Below, one piece after another: positions 1 to 7,998 of a stretch of 43,258 nt of DNA. The stretch covers positions 1 to 43,258 of the forward strand of contig JAFUDX010000023.1 in NCBI GenBank assembly GCA_017464425.1. The letters are read 5' to 3'. The stretch is from Treponema sp. GTDB lineage: Bacteria > Spirochaetota > Spirochaetia > Treponematales > Treponemataceae. Both the position numbers and the translations under genes were made by a program. Within the stretch, counting starts at the first letter, position 1. Each line of letters begins with the position of its first letter. The notes under the pieces are model-generated. The model had not been told where the DNA came from, did not search any database, and saw only the letters and a program-made list of their open reading frames with translations.

Positions 1-504
1 CTTAACACAATTCTCCGCGATAAAAAAGTGCTTGTAAGTCCTGTCGTTCAATTTCGTCCTGCTGTCTTCAAGGCAGATGTTCTCGAAAGTGCAGATTGGC
101 AAGTCGTTGTGGAAAATGTCAGCGAGGCAGATGAAAATCACATGGGAATCCTTCAGCTCCTTGTATTGCTGCCCAGATTTGAGCGTATCCATGTCCATAA
201 CGCTCTGATAGTAGCGCGAGCGTTCAGGCAGGTCTTTCGTGCCGATGCATTGAATTTCCACATCGAAGAGCCGATTCGTGTCCTTTACATACACATCAAG
301 CCTGATTCCGCGTGAGCCGTGGTCGATGAAGATTGTCTCCTCGTTCGACATCTCTATCCGTTCGATTTTGATTCCGAGCAGAAGCTCAATCAGATGCTGG
401 CACGCATCGGGATGATGGCGCATCACTTTGTAGAAAATGAAGTTGTTCGCCAGTGTGAGACTTTCCCATTTTTCCTCCGGAGTAAGATTTTGTTTTGATT
501 CCAT
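1..504 (-). CDS. Rpn family recombination-promoting nuclease/putative transposase (5' part, runs off the window)
   Basis: The frame is open from an ATG at 504 to the window edge, giving 168 codons without a stop; the C-terminus lies outside. An AAGGAG ribosome binding site sits 6-8 nt upstream. The protein shows the PD-(D/E)XK signature of the Rpn/PDDEXK_2 family: an acidic residue in RLDVYVKD followed by a DVEIQ strand (E-x-Q). Next come the family-typical blocks LPERSRYYQ, DTLKSGQQYKEL, HVIFICLADIF and FENICLED. Related E. coli Rpn proteins are DNA endonucleases that promote RecA-independent recombination. It is closely related to the broken copy at 36438-37255 and shares its upstream region with the copy at 38381, so it is the intact reference for judging what those copies lost. 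Assignment is firm; the function of this particular protein is inferred. Confidence 0.85.
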   Translation of the reverse strand, partial: MESKQNLTPEEKWESLTLANNFIFYKVMRHHPDACQHLIELLLGIKIERIEMSNEETIFIDHGSRGIRLDVYVKDTNRLFDVEIQCIGTKDLPERSRYYQSVMDMDTLKSGQQYKELKDSHVIFICLADIFHNDLPICTFENICLEDSRTKLNDRTYKHFFIAENCVK

Positions 505-600
505 AAAATTCTCCTTCTCCGCACCCGCACTATATATAGGGAAAATTTTCCGATTTTCGGCAACGCGATTGAAAAATTTTGAAAAAAAATTCAATTTTAA
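505..600 (-). promoter_or_regulatory. Conserved Rpn upstream region (promoter/leader)
   Basis: Read on the minus strand, this region has an A/T-rich stretch, the block GTTGCCGAAAATCG, a 12-bp palindrome GGAAAATTTTCC, a TATATATAG box and then the AAGGAG site of the Rpn gene. The same order recurs at 38400-38476 upstream of another Rpn gene, including the A/T-rich part. That suggests a shared promoter or operator. The exact -10/-35 assignment is uncertain. Confidence 0.5.
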
Positions 601-670
601 AAAGAATTCGCTTTTATTCTTGTATCGTGGTATACTGTTTGTATCTTATTTTCATAAAAAAGAGGCATAT

Positions 671-2257
671 ATGGCTATCACTTGGGAAAATTTGGACAAA
701 CTTCCTTCTTACAAAAAACTTCAGTCGCTCAAAAATGCAGTGAGCGTAAAAGCAGAACTTTCTTCTGGCTCGGCAAGTGAACGGGTCAAAAAATATTCGG
801 TTCCGATGGGGGCGGGGCTTACCTACAATTATGCGGCAAAGCAGGTTGACGAAAAGGTGCTTGCCGTTCTCAAAGAACTTGCAAAAGAAGCCCAGCTTAC
901 AGAAAAATTCGCGGCTACTTACAACGGCGAAGTCATTAACACGGGAGAAAAGCGCATGGTTTTGCACCATTTGTGCCGCGGGCAGCTCGGAAATGATGTA
1001 AAAGCTGACGGTGTAAACAAGCGTGAATTCTATCTTAAAGAGCAAAAACGAATCGCAGAATTTGCCGAAAAAGTTCATTCTGGCAAAATCGTAAACGCAA
1101 AGGGCGAAAAATTTACTACGGTTGTTCAGATTGGTATCGGTGGTTCTGATTTGGGGCCACGCGCCATGTACTTGGCTCTCGAAAATTGGGCAAAAGCAAA
1201 TAATACCTTCAAAATGGAGGCAAAATTCATTTCGAATGTTGACCCAGACGACGCAACTGCTGTTTTGGGCTCTACGGATTTGGCGCACGCAATCTTTATT
1301 TTGGTTTCAAAATCAGGAACGACGCTTGAAACGCTCACCAATGAGTCATTTGTAAAAGACGCGCTAAAAAAAGCAGGGCTTGATCCGTCAAAGCACATGA
1401 TTGCGGTCACTTCCGAGACTTCTCCGCTCGCGCACAATCCTGATTATCTCGAAGCATTCTATATGGATGATTACATCGGAGGCCGATATTCTTCAACTTC
1501 TGGAGTAGGTGGGGCAGTGCTTTCGCTTGCGTTCGGTGCGCAGGTTTTCGATGATTTCTTAAAAGGTGCGGCAGAAGAAGACAAGCTTGCCACAAACGAA
1601 GACTTGCTTAAAAATCCTGCTTTGCTTGACGCGCTCATCGGTGTGTACGAACGAAATGTGCAGGGATATCCGTCAACGGCAGTGCTTCCGTACTCACAGG
1701 CTCTTTCTCGCTTCCCTGCTCACTTGCAGCAGCTCGACATGGAGTCAAACGGAAAGAGCGTGAACCGCTTTGGCGAAAAAATCAACTATATCACAGGTCC
1801 TGTCATCTTTGGTGAGCCAGGTACAAACGGTCAGCACTCATTCTACCAGCTTTTGCATCAGGGAACGGACATTGTGCCGCTTCAGTTCATCGCATTTGCA
1901 GAAAATCAAACGGGAAACGATGTCATTATCGAAGATTCAACGAGCCAGAAAAAGCTTGGTGCAAATGTTACTGCCCAGATTATGGCATTTGCGTGCGGTA
2001 AGGATGACGCAGATCCAAACAAGACTTTCGCGGGCGACCGACCGTCAAGCCTGATTTACGCAAAAAAACTTACTCCGCAGGTCTTGGGTGCGCTTCTTGC
2101 TCATTACGAAAACAAAGTGATGTTTCAGGGATTTGTATGGAATGTAAACAGCTTTGACCAGGAAGGCGTTCAGCTTGGTAAGAAACTGGCAAAAACCGTT
2201 CTTTCTGGAAAGGCAAGTGGTGCTCTTAAGGCTTATACTGAATTGTTGGGAATTTAG
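671..2257 (+). CDS. pgi: Glucose-6-phosphate isomerase
   Basis: Pgi interconverts glucose-6-phosphate and fructose-6-phosphate in glycolysis and gluconeogenesis, in the cytoplasm. The 528-residue product has the sugar-phosphate-binding GIGGSDLGPRA block, the SKSGTTLET loop, the catalytic-region DMESNGKSV, the block FGEPGTNGQHSFYQLLHQGT and the C-terminal Pgi signature NSFDQEGVQLGK. Length and motif order match the long bacterial/eukaryotic Pgi type. The frame is open well upstream, but the ATG at 671 is chosen because AGAGG (661-665) precedes it and Pgi homology begins there. A TATACT box at 631-636 is a plausible -10. It runs in the same direction as eda, 71 bp upstream of it, so the two may be co-transcribed. 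Confidence 0.97.
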   Translation: MAITWENLDKLPSYKKLQSLKNAVSVKAELSSGSASERVKKYSVPMGAGLTYNYAAKQVDEKVLAVLKELAKEAQLTEKFAATYNGEVINTGEKRMVLHHLCRGQLGNDVKADGVNKREFYLKEQKRIAEFAEKVHSGKIVNAKGEKFTTVVQIGIGGSDLGPRAMYLALENWAKANNTFKMEAKFISNVDPDDATAVLGSTDLAHAIFILVSKSGTTLETLTNESFVKDALKKAGLDPSKHMIAVTSETSPLAHNPDYLEAFYMDDYIGGRYSSTSGVGGAVLSLAFGAQVFDDFLKGAAEEDKLATNEDLLKNPALLDALIGVYERNVQGYPSTAVLPYSQALSRFPAHLQQLDMESNGKSVNRFGEKINYITGPVIFGEPGTNGQHSFYQLLHQGTDIVPLQFIAFAENQTGNDVIIEDSTSQKKLGANVTAQIMAFACGKDDADPNKTFAGDRPSSLIYAKKLTPQVLGALLAHYENKVMFQGFVWNVNSFDQEGVQLGKKLAKTVLSGKASGALKAYTELLGI

Positions 2258-2328
2258 TTTGCTCTATACTTTAAAGCGACTTTTCGGTATTATTAAAGAA
2301 ATATCTTACACATAAGAGGCTATTAGAA

Positions 2329-3300
2329 ATGGCAAAAGACATTTATGACACATTCCGTGACATCGGTATCATTCCGGTTGTCGCAATTGAAGACGCTTCA
2401 AAAGCAGCTGATTTGGCACACGCGCTCGTAAAGGGCGGATTGCCGGCTTCAGAAGTTACATTCCGCACAGCATGCGCGGCTGAGGCAATCGAAGCAATGA
2501 TTAAAGCAGAGCCTGACATGCTCGTCGGCGCGGGTACGGTTCTCAATGTTGAGCAGGCAGAAAAGGCTGTCAAAGCAGGCGCAAAATTCATCGTTTCACC
2601 GGGCTACAATCCTGATGTCGTTGACTGGTGCATCAAGAACAATGTTCCCACAATGCCAGGAATCTCAAATCCGTCAGAAATCACCGCTTGTATCAACAAG
2701 GGCGTTACACACCTCAAATTGTTCCCTGCTGAGCGCAAGGGCGGCTACAAAATCATCGATGACTTTGGCGGTCCGTTCCCGCAGTGTACATTCATGCCAA
2801 CTGGCGGCGTTACCACTGAGAATGTCGGCGAATATGCAAAACGAAAGAACATCCTCTGCATGGGCGGAACATGGATGGTCAAAAAGCCACTCATCGAAGG
2901 CTGCAAATGGGACGAAATCACTCAGATTTGTAAAGATGCGGTAAAAGCAATGCACAACTTCCACATCGACCACTGGGGAATCAACGCAAAGAATCCTGAC
3001 GACGCTACAAAAATCGCAGAAGGATTCGACCCGTTCGGTTTCACCGCAAAAGTCGGAAATTCTTCAATTTTCGCTTCTGACCAAATCGAAATCATGAAGC
3101 AGGACGGCAGAGGTACTCACGGTCACATTTCCGTAGTCTGCAACAATGTCGAGCGTGCGCTTGCATACCTCGAAAAATTTGGCTTCAAACCAGTCGCAGG
3201 CACCGAAAAGTGGACGGGCAAAGAAAACGCTTCTCCGCTCAAGGTCGTCTACCTCGACAAAGAAGTCGGCGGATTCGCGATTCACTTGAAACGAGCGTAA
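2329..3300 (+). CDS. eda: KHG/KDPG aldolase with C-terminal VOC (glyoxalase-like) domain
   Basis: Residues 1-210 form the class I KDPG/KHG aldolase, which cleaves 2-keto-3-deoxy-6-phosphogluconate to pyruvate and glyceraldehyde-3-phosphate. The catalytic glutamate is E42 in SEVTFRT and the Schiff-base lysine is K130 in THLKLFPAE; GAGTV and PTGGV phosphate-binding loops are present. Eda is normally about 205-215 residues, but this protein has 323. The extra ~100 residues begin a VOC-like beta-alpha fold (HGHISVVCNNVERALAYLEKFGF) and end with a GGFAIHL strand. The function of the extra domain is unknown. The start has an AGAGG site 9 nt upstream. The gene lies behind pgi and ends at a terminator. 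No 6-phosphogluconate dehydratase is in view, so a role in hexuronate breakdown is as likely as the Entner-Doudoroff pathway. Confidence 0.93.
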   Translation: MAKDIYDTFRDIGIIPVVAIEDASKAADLAHALVKGGLPASEVTFRTACAAEAIEAMIKAEPDMLVGAGTVLNVEQAEKAVKAGAKFIVSPGYNPDVVDWCIKNNVPTMPGISNPSEITACINKGVTHLKLFPAERKGGYKIIDDFGGPFPQCTFMPTGGVTTENVGEYAKRKNILCMGGTWMVKKPLIEGCKWDEITQICKDAVKAMHNFHIDHWGINAKNPDDATKIAEGFDPFGFTAKVGNSSIFASDQIEIMKQDGRGTHGHISVVCNNVERALAYLEKFGFKPVAGTEKWTGKENASPLKVVYLDKEVGGFAIHLKRA

Positions 3301-3307
3301 GGTTTAA

Positions 3308-3486
3308 CCACAGATTACACAGATAAACACAGATTATATATTTTGAACATGGAATCGCTTTATTACCTATGAAATATTTTAGTCTGTGATATTTATGATT
3401 AAATTCTAGAAATCCCCTCAGCCATAAACACATGCCTGAGGGGATTTTTTATCGTATACAAAACACAAAATCTGTGGAATCTGTGG
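3308..3486. repeat. CACAGAT repeat array, inverted halves around a terminator
   Basis: Three CACAGAT units (CCACAGATTACACAGAT and a further CACAGAT, 3308-3335) face two ATCTGTGG units on the opposite strand (3469-3486). The eda terminator lies between them. The same motif family recurs at 18184-18217 inside a gene and at 20108-20230 between serC and serA. Confidence 0.7.
3411..3450 (+). terminator. Rho-independent terminator of pgi-eda
   Basis: A 10-bp perfect stem AATCCCCTCA / TGAGGGGATT (3411-3420 with 3437-3446) is followed by a T run. It lies 110 bp after the eda stop. It may also work on the minus strand for the XRE gene. Confidence 0.9.
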
Positions 3487-3493
3487 TTTCTTT

Positions 3494-3541
3494 TTACTTC
3501 TCTGACAAGTCAATTACTGTTGTGACTGAGGGATTTTTTGT
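3494..3541 (-). pseudogene. Remnant of an apt 3' end
   Basis: On the minus strand a short frame ends in PSVTTVIDLSEK followed by TAA at 3496-3494. This matches the C-terminus of the intact Apt at 7360-7902, which ends PVPVTTLIDLSEK. At DNA level the first 15 bases TTACTTCTCTGACAA (plus strand) are identical; beyond that, differences fall mostly in codon third positions, so this is a diverged homologue rather than a fresh duplication. It abuts the stop of the XRE gene. Only about 14 codons survive. Confidence 0.6.
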
Positions 3542-3547
3542 TTGCTG

Positions 3548-3868
3548 TTATATTTTCATTTTATGGATTCTGATTTTTGCGGCGATTGTTGCTTTTTGGA
3601 ATTCTTCTTCTATTATGCTGTCGATTTTTGATAAGTCGCTTTCGTCAATTGATTTTTCTTTTGCTGAGTAAAAAAGTGCTGACGGGGATATTTCCAAGAT
3701 TTCTGAAATTTTTTCGAGCAGCTCCGCTGATACGAAACTTTTTCCTGTCTCAAGTGTGCTTAGGTGTTTGACGGAAATTTCAAGTTTTTCCGCCAGTTGT
3801 TCCTGTGACATTTCTCTTGTTTTTCTATATTCATGCAGATTATTTCCGAAACCTTGCTTTATGTTCAT
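3548..3868 (-). CDS. XRE family helix-turn-helix regulator
   Basis: The 106-residue product has a Cro/CI-type DNA-binding domain in residues 8-62: the helix-turn-helix core MSQEQLAEKLEISVKHLSTLETGKS followed by SAELLEKISEILEISPSALF. The rest is an acidic, probably helical tail (KSIDESDLSKIDSIIEEEFQKA) that could mediate dimerisation. The ATG at 3868 has no ribosome binding site, but a TATCAT box (3880-3875) ends exactly 6 nt before it. With TTGTTT 16 bp further up, this predicts a leaderless mRNA. It is divergent from the lipoprotein genes. Its target is unknown; the 160-bp divergent region is the obvious candidate. Confidence 0.9.
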   Translation of the reverse strand: MNIKQGFGNNLHEYRKTREMSQEQLAEKLEISVKHLSTLETGKSFVSAELLEKISEILEISPSALFYSAKEKSIDESDLSKIDSIIEEEFQKATIAAKIRIHKMKI

Positions 3869-3975
3869 TCAAAAATGATAAAACAATGGTATGTTAAAAC
3901 AATGATGTGTAAGGTTTAGTTTTTTAGAAAAATCTAGGTAATAGGTGAAATTTCTTATTTAGAACAAGATATTTA

Positions 3976-4028
3976 AAGTGTATTATATACTAAAATTTAA
4001 CCTATAAGGTTTAAAAAGGAGACTTAAA
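3976..4028 (+). promoter_or_regulatory. Promoter and ribosome binding site of lipoprotein gene
   Basis: The block GTGTATTATATA (from 3980) serves as a likely -10 region, and an AAAAAGGAG ribosome binding site lies just before the ATG at 4029. The same 12-mer GTGTATTATATA occurs upstream of the giant lipoprotein gene (near 21626). No convincing -35 box is seen, so an extended -10 or an activator may be involved. Confidence 0.45.
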
Positions 4029-4876
4029 ATGAAAAAAGCAAAATTGTTTTTTCTGATGTTGTGCGCATTTTCTGTTTTGTCGCTTGTCGCTTGCAAGGCA
4101 GGTGATGAGGAAGAGAAGGCGAGCGTTCCTTCAATTGATTATGAATCACACAATGATTACTCGGTTATGGTAAAAAATAACACGAGTTATAATCTTGTGG
4201 CGTTTAAGGGAAGCCCTCGAAAATCAAATCTTATTGGTGGAATTCCAGCGGACGCTACGAATCATAAGTTGAATAAAACTGGCGGCTTGTTTACCACATC
4301 GCAAGATTTTATGCTTTTTATTGTTAAGGAAGATGATTATAAAAAGAATAATGATAATCTTTCGGCTTTGGATTCTTCACCATTTGCAAATATTTACGCG
4401 TATTACAATGCAAATTCTGATAACGCAATGGTTTATGAAATTTCGTCTAAACTTGGTGGAAATGGTACGATTACTGTATACAATACCTCTGGATTTAATG
4501 TTGAACTGCGTCTCAATGGAATTAATGGAGAAACCTTAGGATATATTGGTGATGGGATGGAAGTAACATGGCAGAAGCCGCAGGACAAGCAGTTTGAGAA
4601 TCGTTTCCCCTTGCTGATTCTCAAAAATATAGAACTCATGAATTGAGAACAACGGACTGGCTTGGAAATGCAGAACTTGTATCTATACCTGAGCAGGTAT
4701 TTAAAAGCGATTATCTCTATTCAGTAACCGCTACGGGTGATACAATTTATACTCTTTCATTATCAGATGTTACTGTTATTGGAAAATACGATTTTGCAAA
4801 TAATAAGTTTATTGAGACTAATACTGATTCCGAGCAACTAAATTTTCTAAAAAATCTAAAGGGCATTGCTTTTTGA
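4029..4876 (+). pseudogene. Small lipoprotein gene with a frameshift
   Basis: The first frame (4029-4646) begins with a typical lipoprotein signal: basic MKKAK, a hydrophobic core and the lipobox LVAC with Cys22. It ends at TGA 4644-4646. The continuation is in a different frame and ends at 4876; it can be read back to about 4595 and contains RTTDWLGNAELVSIPEQVF and SVTATGDTIYTLSLSD. The neighbouring lipoprotein has a comparable block (YELKSVTSLANYKLG, then ILQGNIYTMRC), so the two frames were probably one 280-residue protein. The shift most likely lies near the A5 run at 4623-4627. Alternatively a TTG start at 4643, overlapping the stop, could allow coupled translation of a second product. 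No function is recognised; the mature part is probably outer-membrane or periplasmic. Confidence 0.65.
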
Positions 4877-4906
4877 GTAATGTCCTTTTTTATAGGAATT
4901 TCAATA

Positions 4907-7334
4907 ATGAAACCAAAATTAAAACTTCTGCTTTTATCACTGCTTTATATATTCTTGCTGACTTTTCTTGCTTGTAATAATGCTGCCGATGATGGAAACA
5001 AGTCGCAGGATCAAAATTCTGATGATGACAAAACATATCTTCAAGTAAATAATAACAGTCAGTTCGACATAAATGTTTATTTTCAATCTCCGGCTTATGC
5101 TGAAGCGTGGGCAAGTGTAAAAGCCGGTAAATCTGAGAAAAAAGAGATTGCACCGAGCGCAACAAATGCAGGTGACGGAATCTATATTCAGTATTTGTAC
5201 CCGATTGGAAATATCGTGATTCCTTACTATGATGTGACGAATTCCGCGTGTGTTCAGGTTAAGCAAATTCGTGAGAAGGAAACAAATCTGCTGAATGTTC
5301 CAACTCTTTCCCAACTTACTATGGACACTGCGTATCTTATTGTAAAAAATGAGAGCGATACTGATATTGCCCTTTATGATGATACAAATCCAGTGCTTCC
5401 ATTATATCAAGAAAGCTATTGGATTGTATCAAATGAGTACAAAATCTATGAGTTGAAATCTGTTACTTCGCTGGCGAACTATAAATTAGGCAACGGTTTT
5501 ACAAATAAAATCCTCTCTTCGCAGAATATTTTGCAAGGAAATATTTATACAATGCGTTGCACAAATTCTACGGTTGATTTGATTTCTGTTTCTCCGATTG
5601 ATATTTCCGTCAACTCCAAAATCTGGAAACTTCCGCTCTCACAGGAAAAGGGAAAGTTTCTTTCTGCGGATAAATTCGGTGTGCGGGAAAATTCTTCTGA
5701 CGGCTATTTGTTCACGGGGCAGCTGACATATGATGCGAATTTTCGCAATGAAGAAAGTTCGGCGTATATTGCGGAAATTTCTTCTTCTGGTGATATTTCA
5801 GACCGCGTGATGACATTCAAGGATGGTCCGAAAGCCTTAAAATCCAATTGCTTTATCGAAAAAAATGGCATGAGAATCATTGTTAGAGAAAAAAAATTCC
5901 AGTGGCAAAATGGTTCCATTTATTTATGGGGACAAAGGATGTGATTTTTATATCGAGCCAGAGATTGCGCGATTTGACAGATTTGACCAAATAATCTTCA
6001 ACGAAGAGGGAGTTTTTGAGCTTCTTTTTGAAACCGTAAGTGCTGAGGATGAAGATACTGTACAAGGGTTCGGAATCTTTGAATTGAAAATCACCTCTTA
6101 TTCTGAAGCGAGTGGAAAGATTGTGTATTCTGATGCAAACAATTTTGCGTATGACTTTATTTATGCGAATCAAGAATATGTTGTGCTTGCGCGAGATGGT
6201 TCCGATGAAACTGGATATAAGTCAAAATTCATTTTTATAAATGGTTCTGATTTTACCGTGACTGAGACAAAAGATTTGAACAATTATCTGTTTGACTCTC
6301 TTGTTTGCACTTCTGATGAAAAATATGCCTTTGCTTCTGGAAGTTATAAAAATTCTGTTAGTGGCAAAGATGTCGCTTCATTTATTAAAATTGATGTAGA
6401 AAACCATACATTCAGCAATAACGGAGTTCCCAAACTCTTTCCCGCGAGTGAGACGAACTTAAATTCAAATTTTAATTGTCTTTCAATTAAAGAAAATGAA
6501 ATTTTTCTTGCCGGCTATATTGACGAGAATTATACCGATGATGAAGACGGATATACTTCTGGCTATCCTTACTTGGTCTCTTATGATACGAGCACTGATA
6601 AAGTGATTTGAAGTCAGGTCTATACGGATACGGCATATGAGGAATTTGAAATATTCAGTTGCTATCAATCGGCAATCGGAACGCCGCTTATTGAGCTGTA
6701 TAACGCAAACACGGATGTGTCATATCTTGTTTCATGCGGATTGCTCGGTGAAATCCCAGAAAATGAACTTGCTTCCCTGCCTCGAAGTACAAAAATTAAT
6801 TCTCTCGCAATTCCGAATGTCACGCTGAGCATTGTCGATGCAAACGGTACGGAACACGAAATTTCTTTTGCGTACGGAAAATCGCTTTCAGTTTCTGACA
6901 TTACGAAAAAATTGCCAGCAGATTTTTCACTTCCGAGTGATAAAGCCGTGTACAAATATCAGATAAAAAATGACGATGATACCTATTCTGATGTTTCATT
7001 CCCGTACACCGCTATATCTTCTGAAACATTGTATGCGCGGTTTAAAATAAAAGCACCTGAAATTATTTCGGCGGAATTAACTTCTGTTACATTGGAAAGA
7101 GATATTGTAACGGTGGTCTGGAGTGAAGTTCCATCAGCACAGTTGTATGAGATTGGGTATACGAATAGTACCCACGATGCTTTTGGAACGATAACTGTTG
7201 AAGCCCCCATTCTCTGGTTTGACCTTTCACTTTCTCCAACGGTAGCGACCTACAAAATCACGCTGAGGGCATACGACTTAGAAAACGATGAATGGAGCGA
7301 CTATTCCGAAATAATGACCGTCTCGACTTGGTAA
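4907..7334 (+). pseudogene. Large lipoprotein gene with a frameshift and a nonsense codon
   Basis: Starting from ATG 4907 (AGGA upstream) the gene would encode about 808 residues. It has a lipoprotein signal with lipobox FLAC. Two lesions break it. The A8 run at 5889-5896 shifts the frame; with A7 the reading continues as REKKNSSGKMVPF. TGA at 6609-6611 sits in the downstream frame where TGG (Trp, VIWSQVY) fits. After the TGA the same frame stays open to 7334. The N-terminal part resembles the preceding lipoprotein. The middle may be propeller-like (FIFINGSDF, YAFASGSYKNS, EIFLAGYIDENY). The end holds an InlB-like repeat followed by a fibronectin-III-like segment (TLERDIVTVVWSEVPSAQLYEIGY). 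Homopolymer slippage could be reversible, but the nonsense codon argues for decay. Confidence 0.75.
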
Positions 7335-7359
7335 AACGGTTTGTGCTGCCAGTGCCTGA

Positions 7360-7902
7360 TTACTTCTCTGACAAATCGATGAGCGTGGTAACGGGCACGG
7401 GGGCGAGCTTTTTTTTGTAGTTGAGTTCTGGAATTCCGATGACTCCGAAGAATTCTGACACGATGCCACCGCCTTGTTCGATTACATTTTTGCTTGCGGT
7501 GAGCGTGCCACCCGTGGCGATTAAATCATCGATTACAAGATAGTTTTTGCCTTTTTCGATGTCGCTTTTGTGTGCTTCGATTGTTGCCTCGCCGTATTCG
7601 AGCGAATAGCTTGCGCGGTACACATCGCCAGGAAGCTTGCCCTTTTTGCGGATAAGCACGAGCGGAATGCCAAGACGGTCGGCTAGAGGTGAAGCGAACA
7701 AGAATCCGCGACTTTCTACGGCGGCGATTGCATCAATCGGCTTGCTCTTGTAGAGCTCTACCATGCGGTCAAGACAGTGCTTGAATGCACCTGGATTGGT
7801 GAAGATGCTCGTGACATCAAAAAAGAGAATGCCTTCTTTTGGAAAATTGGGAACTCTGCGGATTGCTTTATTTAAAAGTTCGTCAAACTGTTCTGTAGCC
7901 AT
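7360..7902 (-). CDS. apt: Adenine phosphoribosyltransferase
   Basis: Apt salvages adenine by joining it to PRPP to form AMP, in the cytoplasm. The 180-residue product carries the PRPP-binding motif VIDDLIATGGT, the N-terminal IRRVPNFPKEGILFFDVT block and the substrate block AAVESRGFLFASPLA, all in the usual order and at full length. The in-frame ATG at 7911 is possible, but 7902 is preferred: TAGAAT (7915-7910) ends 7 nt before it, with TAGACA at 7939-7934 and an 18-bp spacer, and there is no Shine-Dalgarno, which points to a leaderless mRNA. It is divergent from the substrate-binding protein gene. Its last codons are echoed by the remnant at 3494-3541. Confidence 0.97.
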   Translation of the reverse strand: MATEQFDELLNKAIRRVPNFPKEGILFFDVTSIFTNPGAFKHCLDRMVELYKSKPIDAIAAVESRGFLFASPLADRLGIPLVLIRKKGKLPGDVYRASYSLEYGEATIEAHKSDIEKGKNYLVIDDLIATGGTLTASKNVIEQGGGIVSEFFGVIGIPELNYKKKLAPVPVTTLIDLSEK

Positions 7903-7933
7903 ATGCACCATTCTACCATTTTTACGGAATCAG

Positions 7934-7991
7934 TGTCTATGAATAAACATGTGAAAAAATATTCCACATCAAGCCGTTTTCGTAGTATAAT
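7934..7991. promoter_or_regulatory. Divergent promoters of apt and the binding-protein gene
   Basis: For the plus-strand gene: TCCACA at 7963-7968, 17-bp spacer, a perfect TATAAT at 7986-7991, and the ATG 7 nt later. For apt: TAGACA at 7939-7934, 18 bp, TAGAAT at 7915-7910 (just outside this interval), and the ATG 7 nt later. Both predict transcripts that start at or next to the initiation codon. Confidence 0.7.
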
Positions 7992-7998
7992 ACTTGCC

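Noticed and set aside
28..315. Plus-strand open frame at the left edge
   Set aside because: It is antisense to the Rpn gene, whose nuclease motifs are clear.
614..1288. Minus-strand open frame opposite pgi
   Set aside because: Shadow of a strongly conserved gene, with no motif or ribosome binding site.
6609..6611. UGA read as tryptophan or selenocysteine in the large lipoprotein
   Set aside because: UGA serves as an ordinary stop for many genes here, and the same gene also has a frameshift, so decay is simpler.
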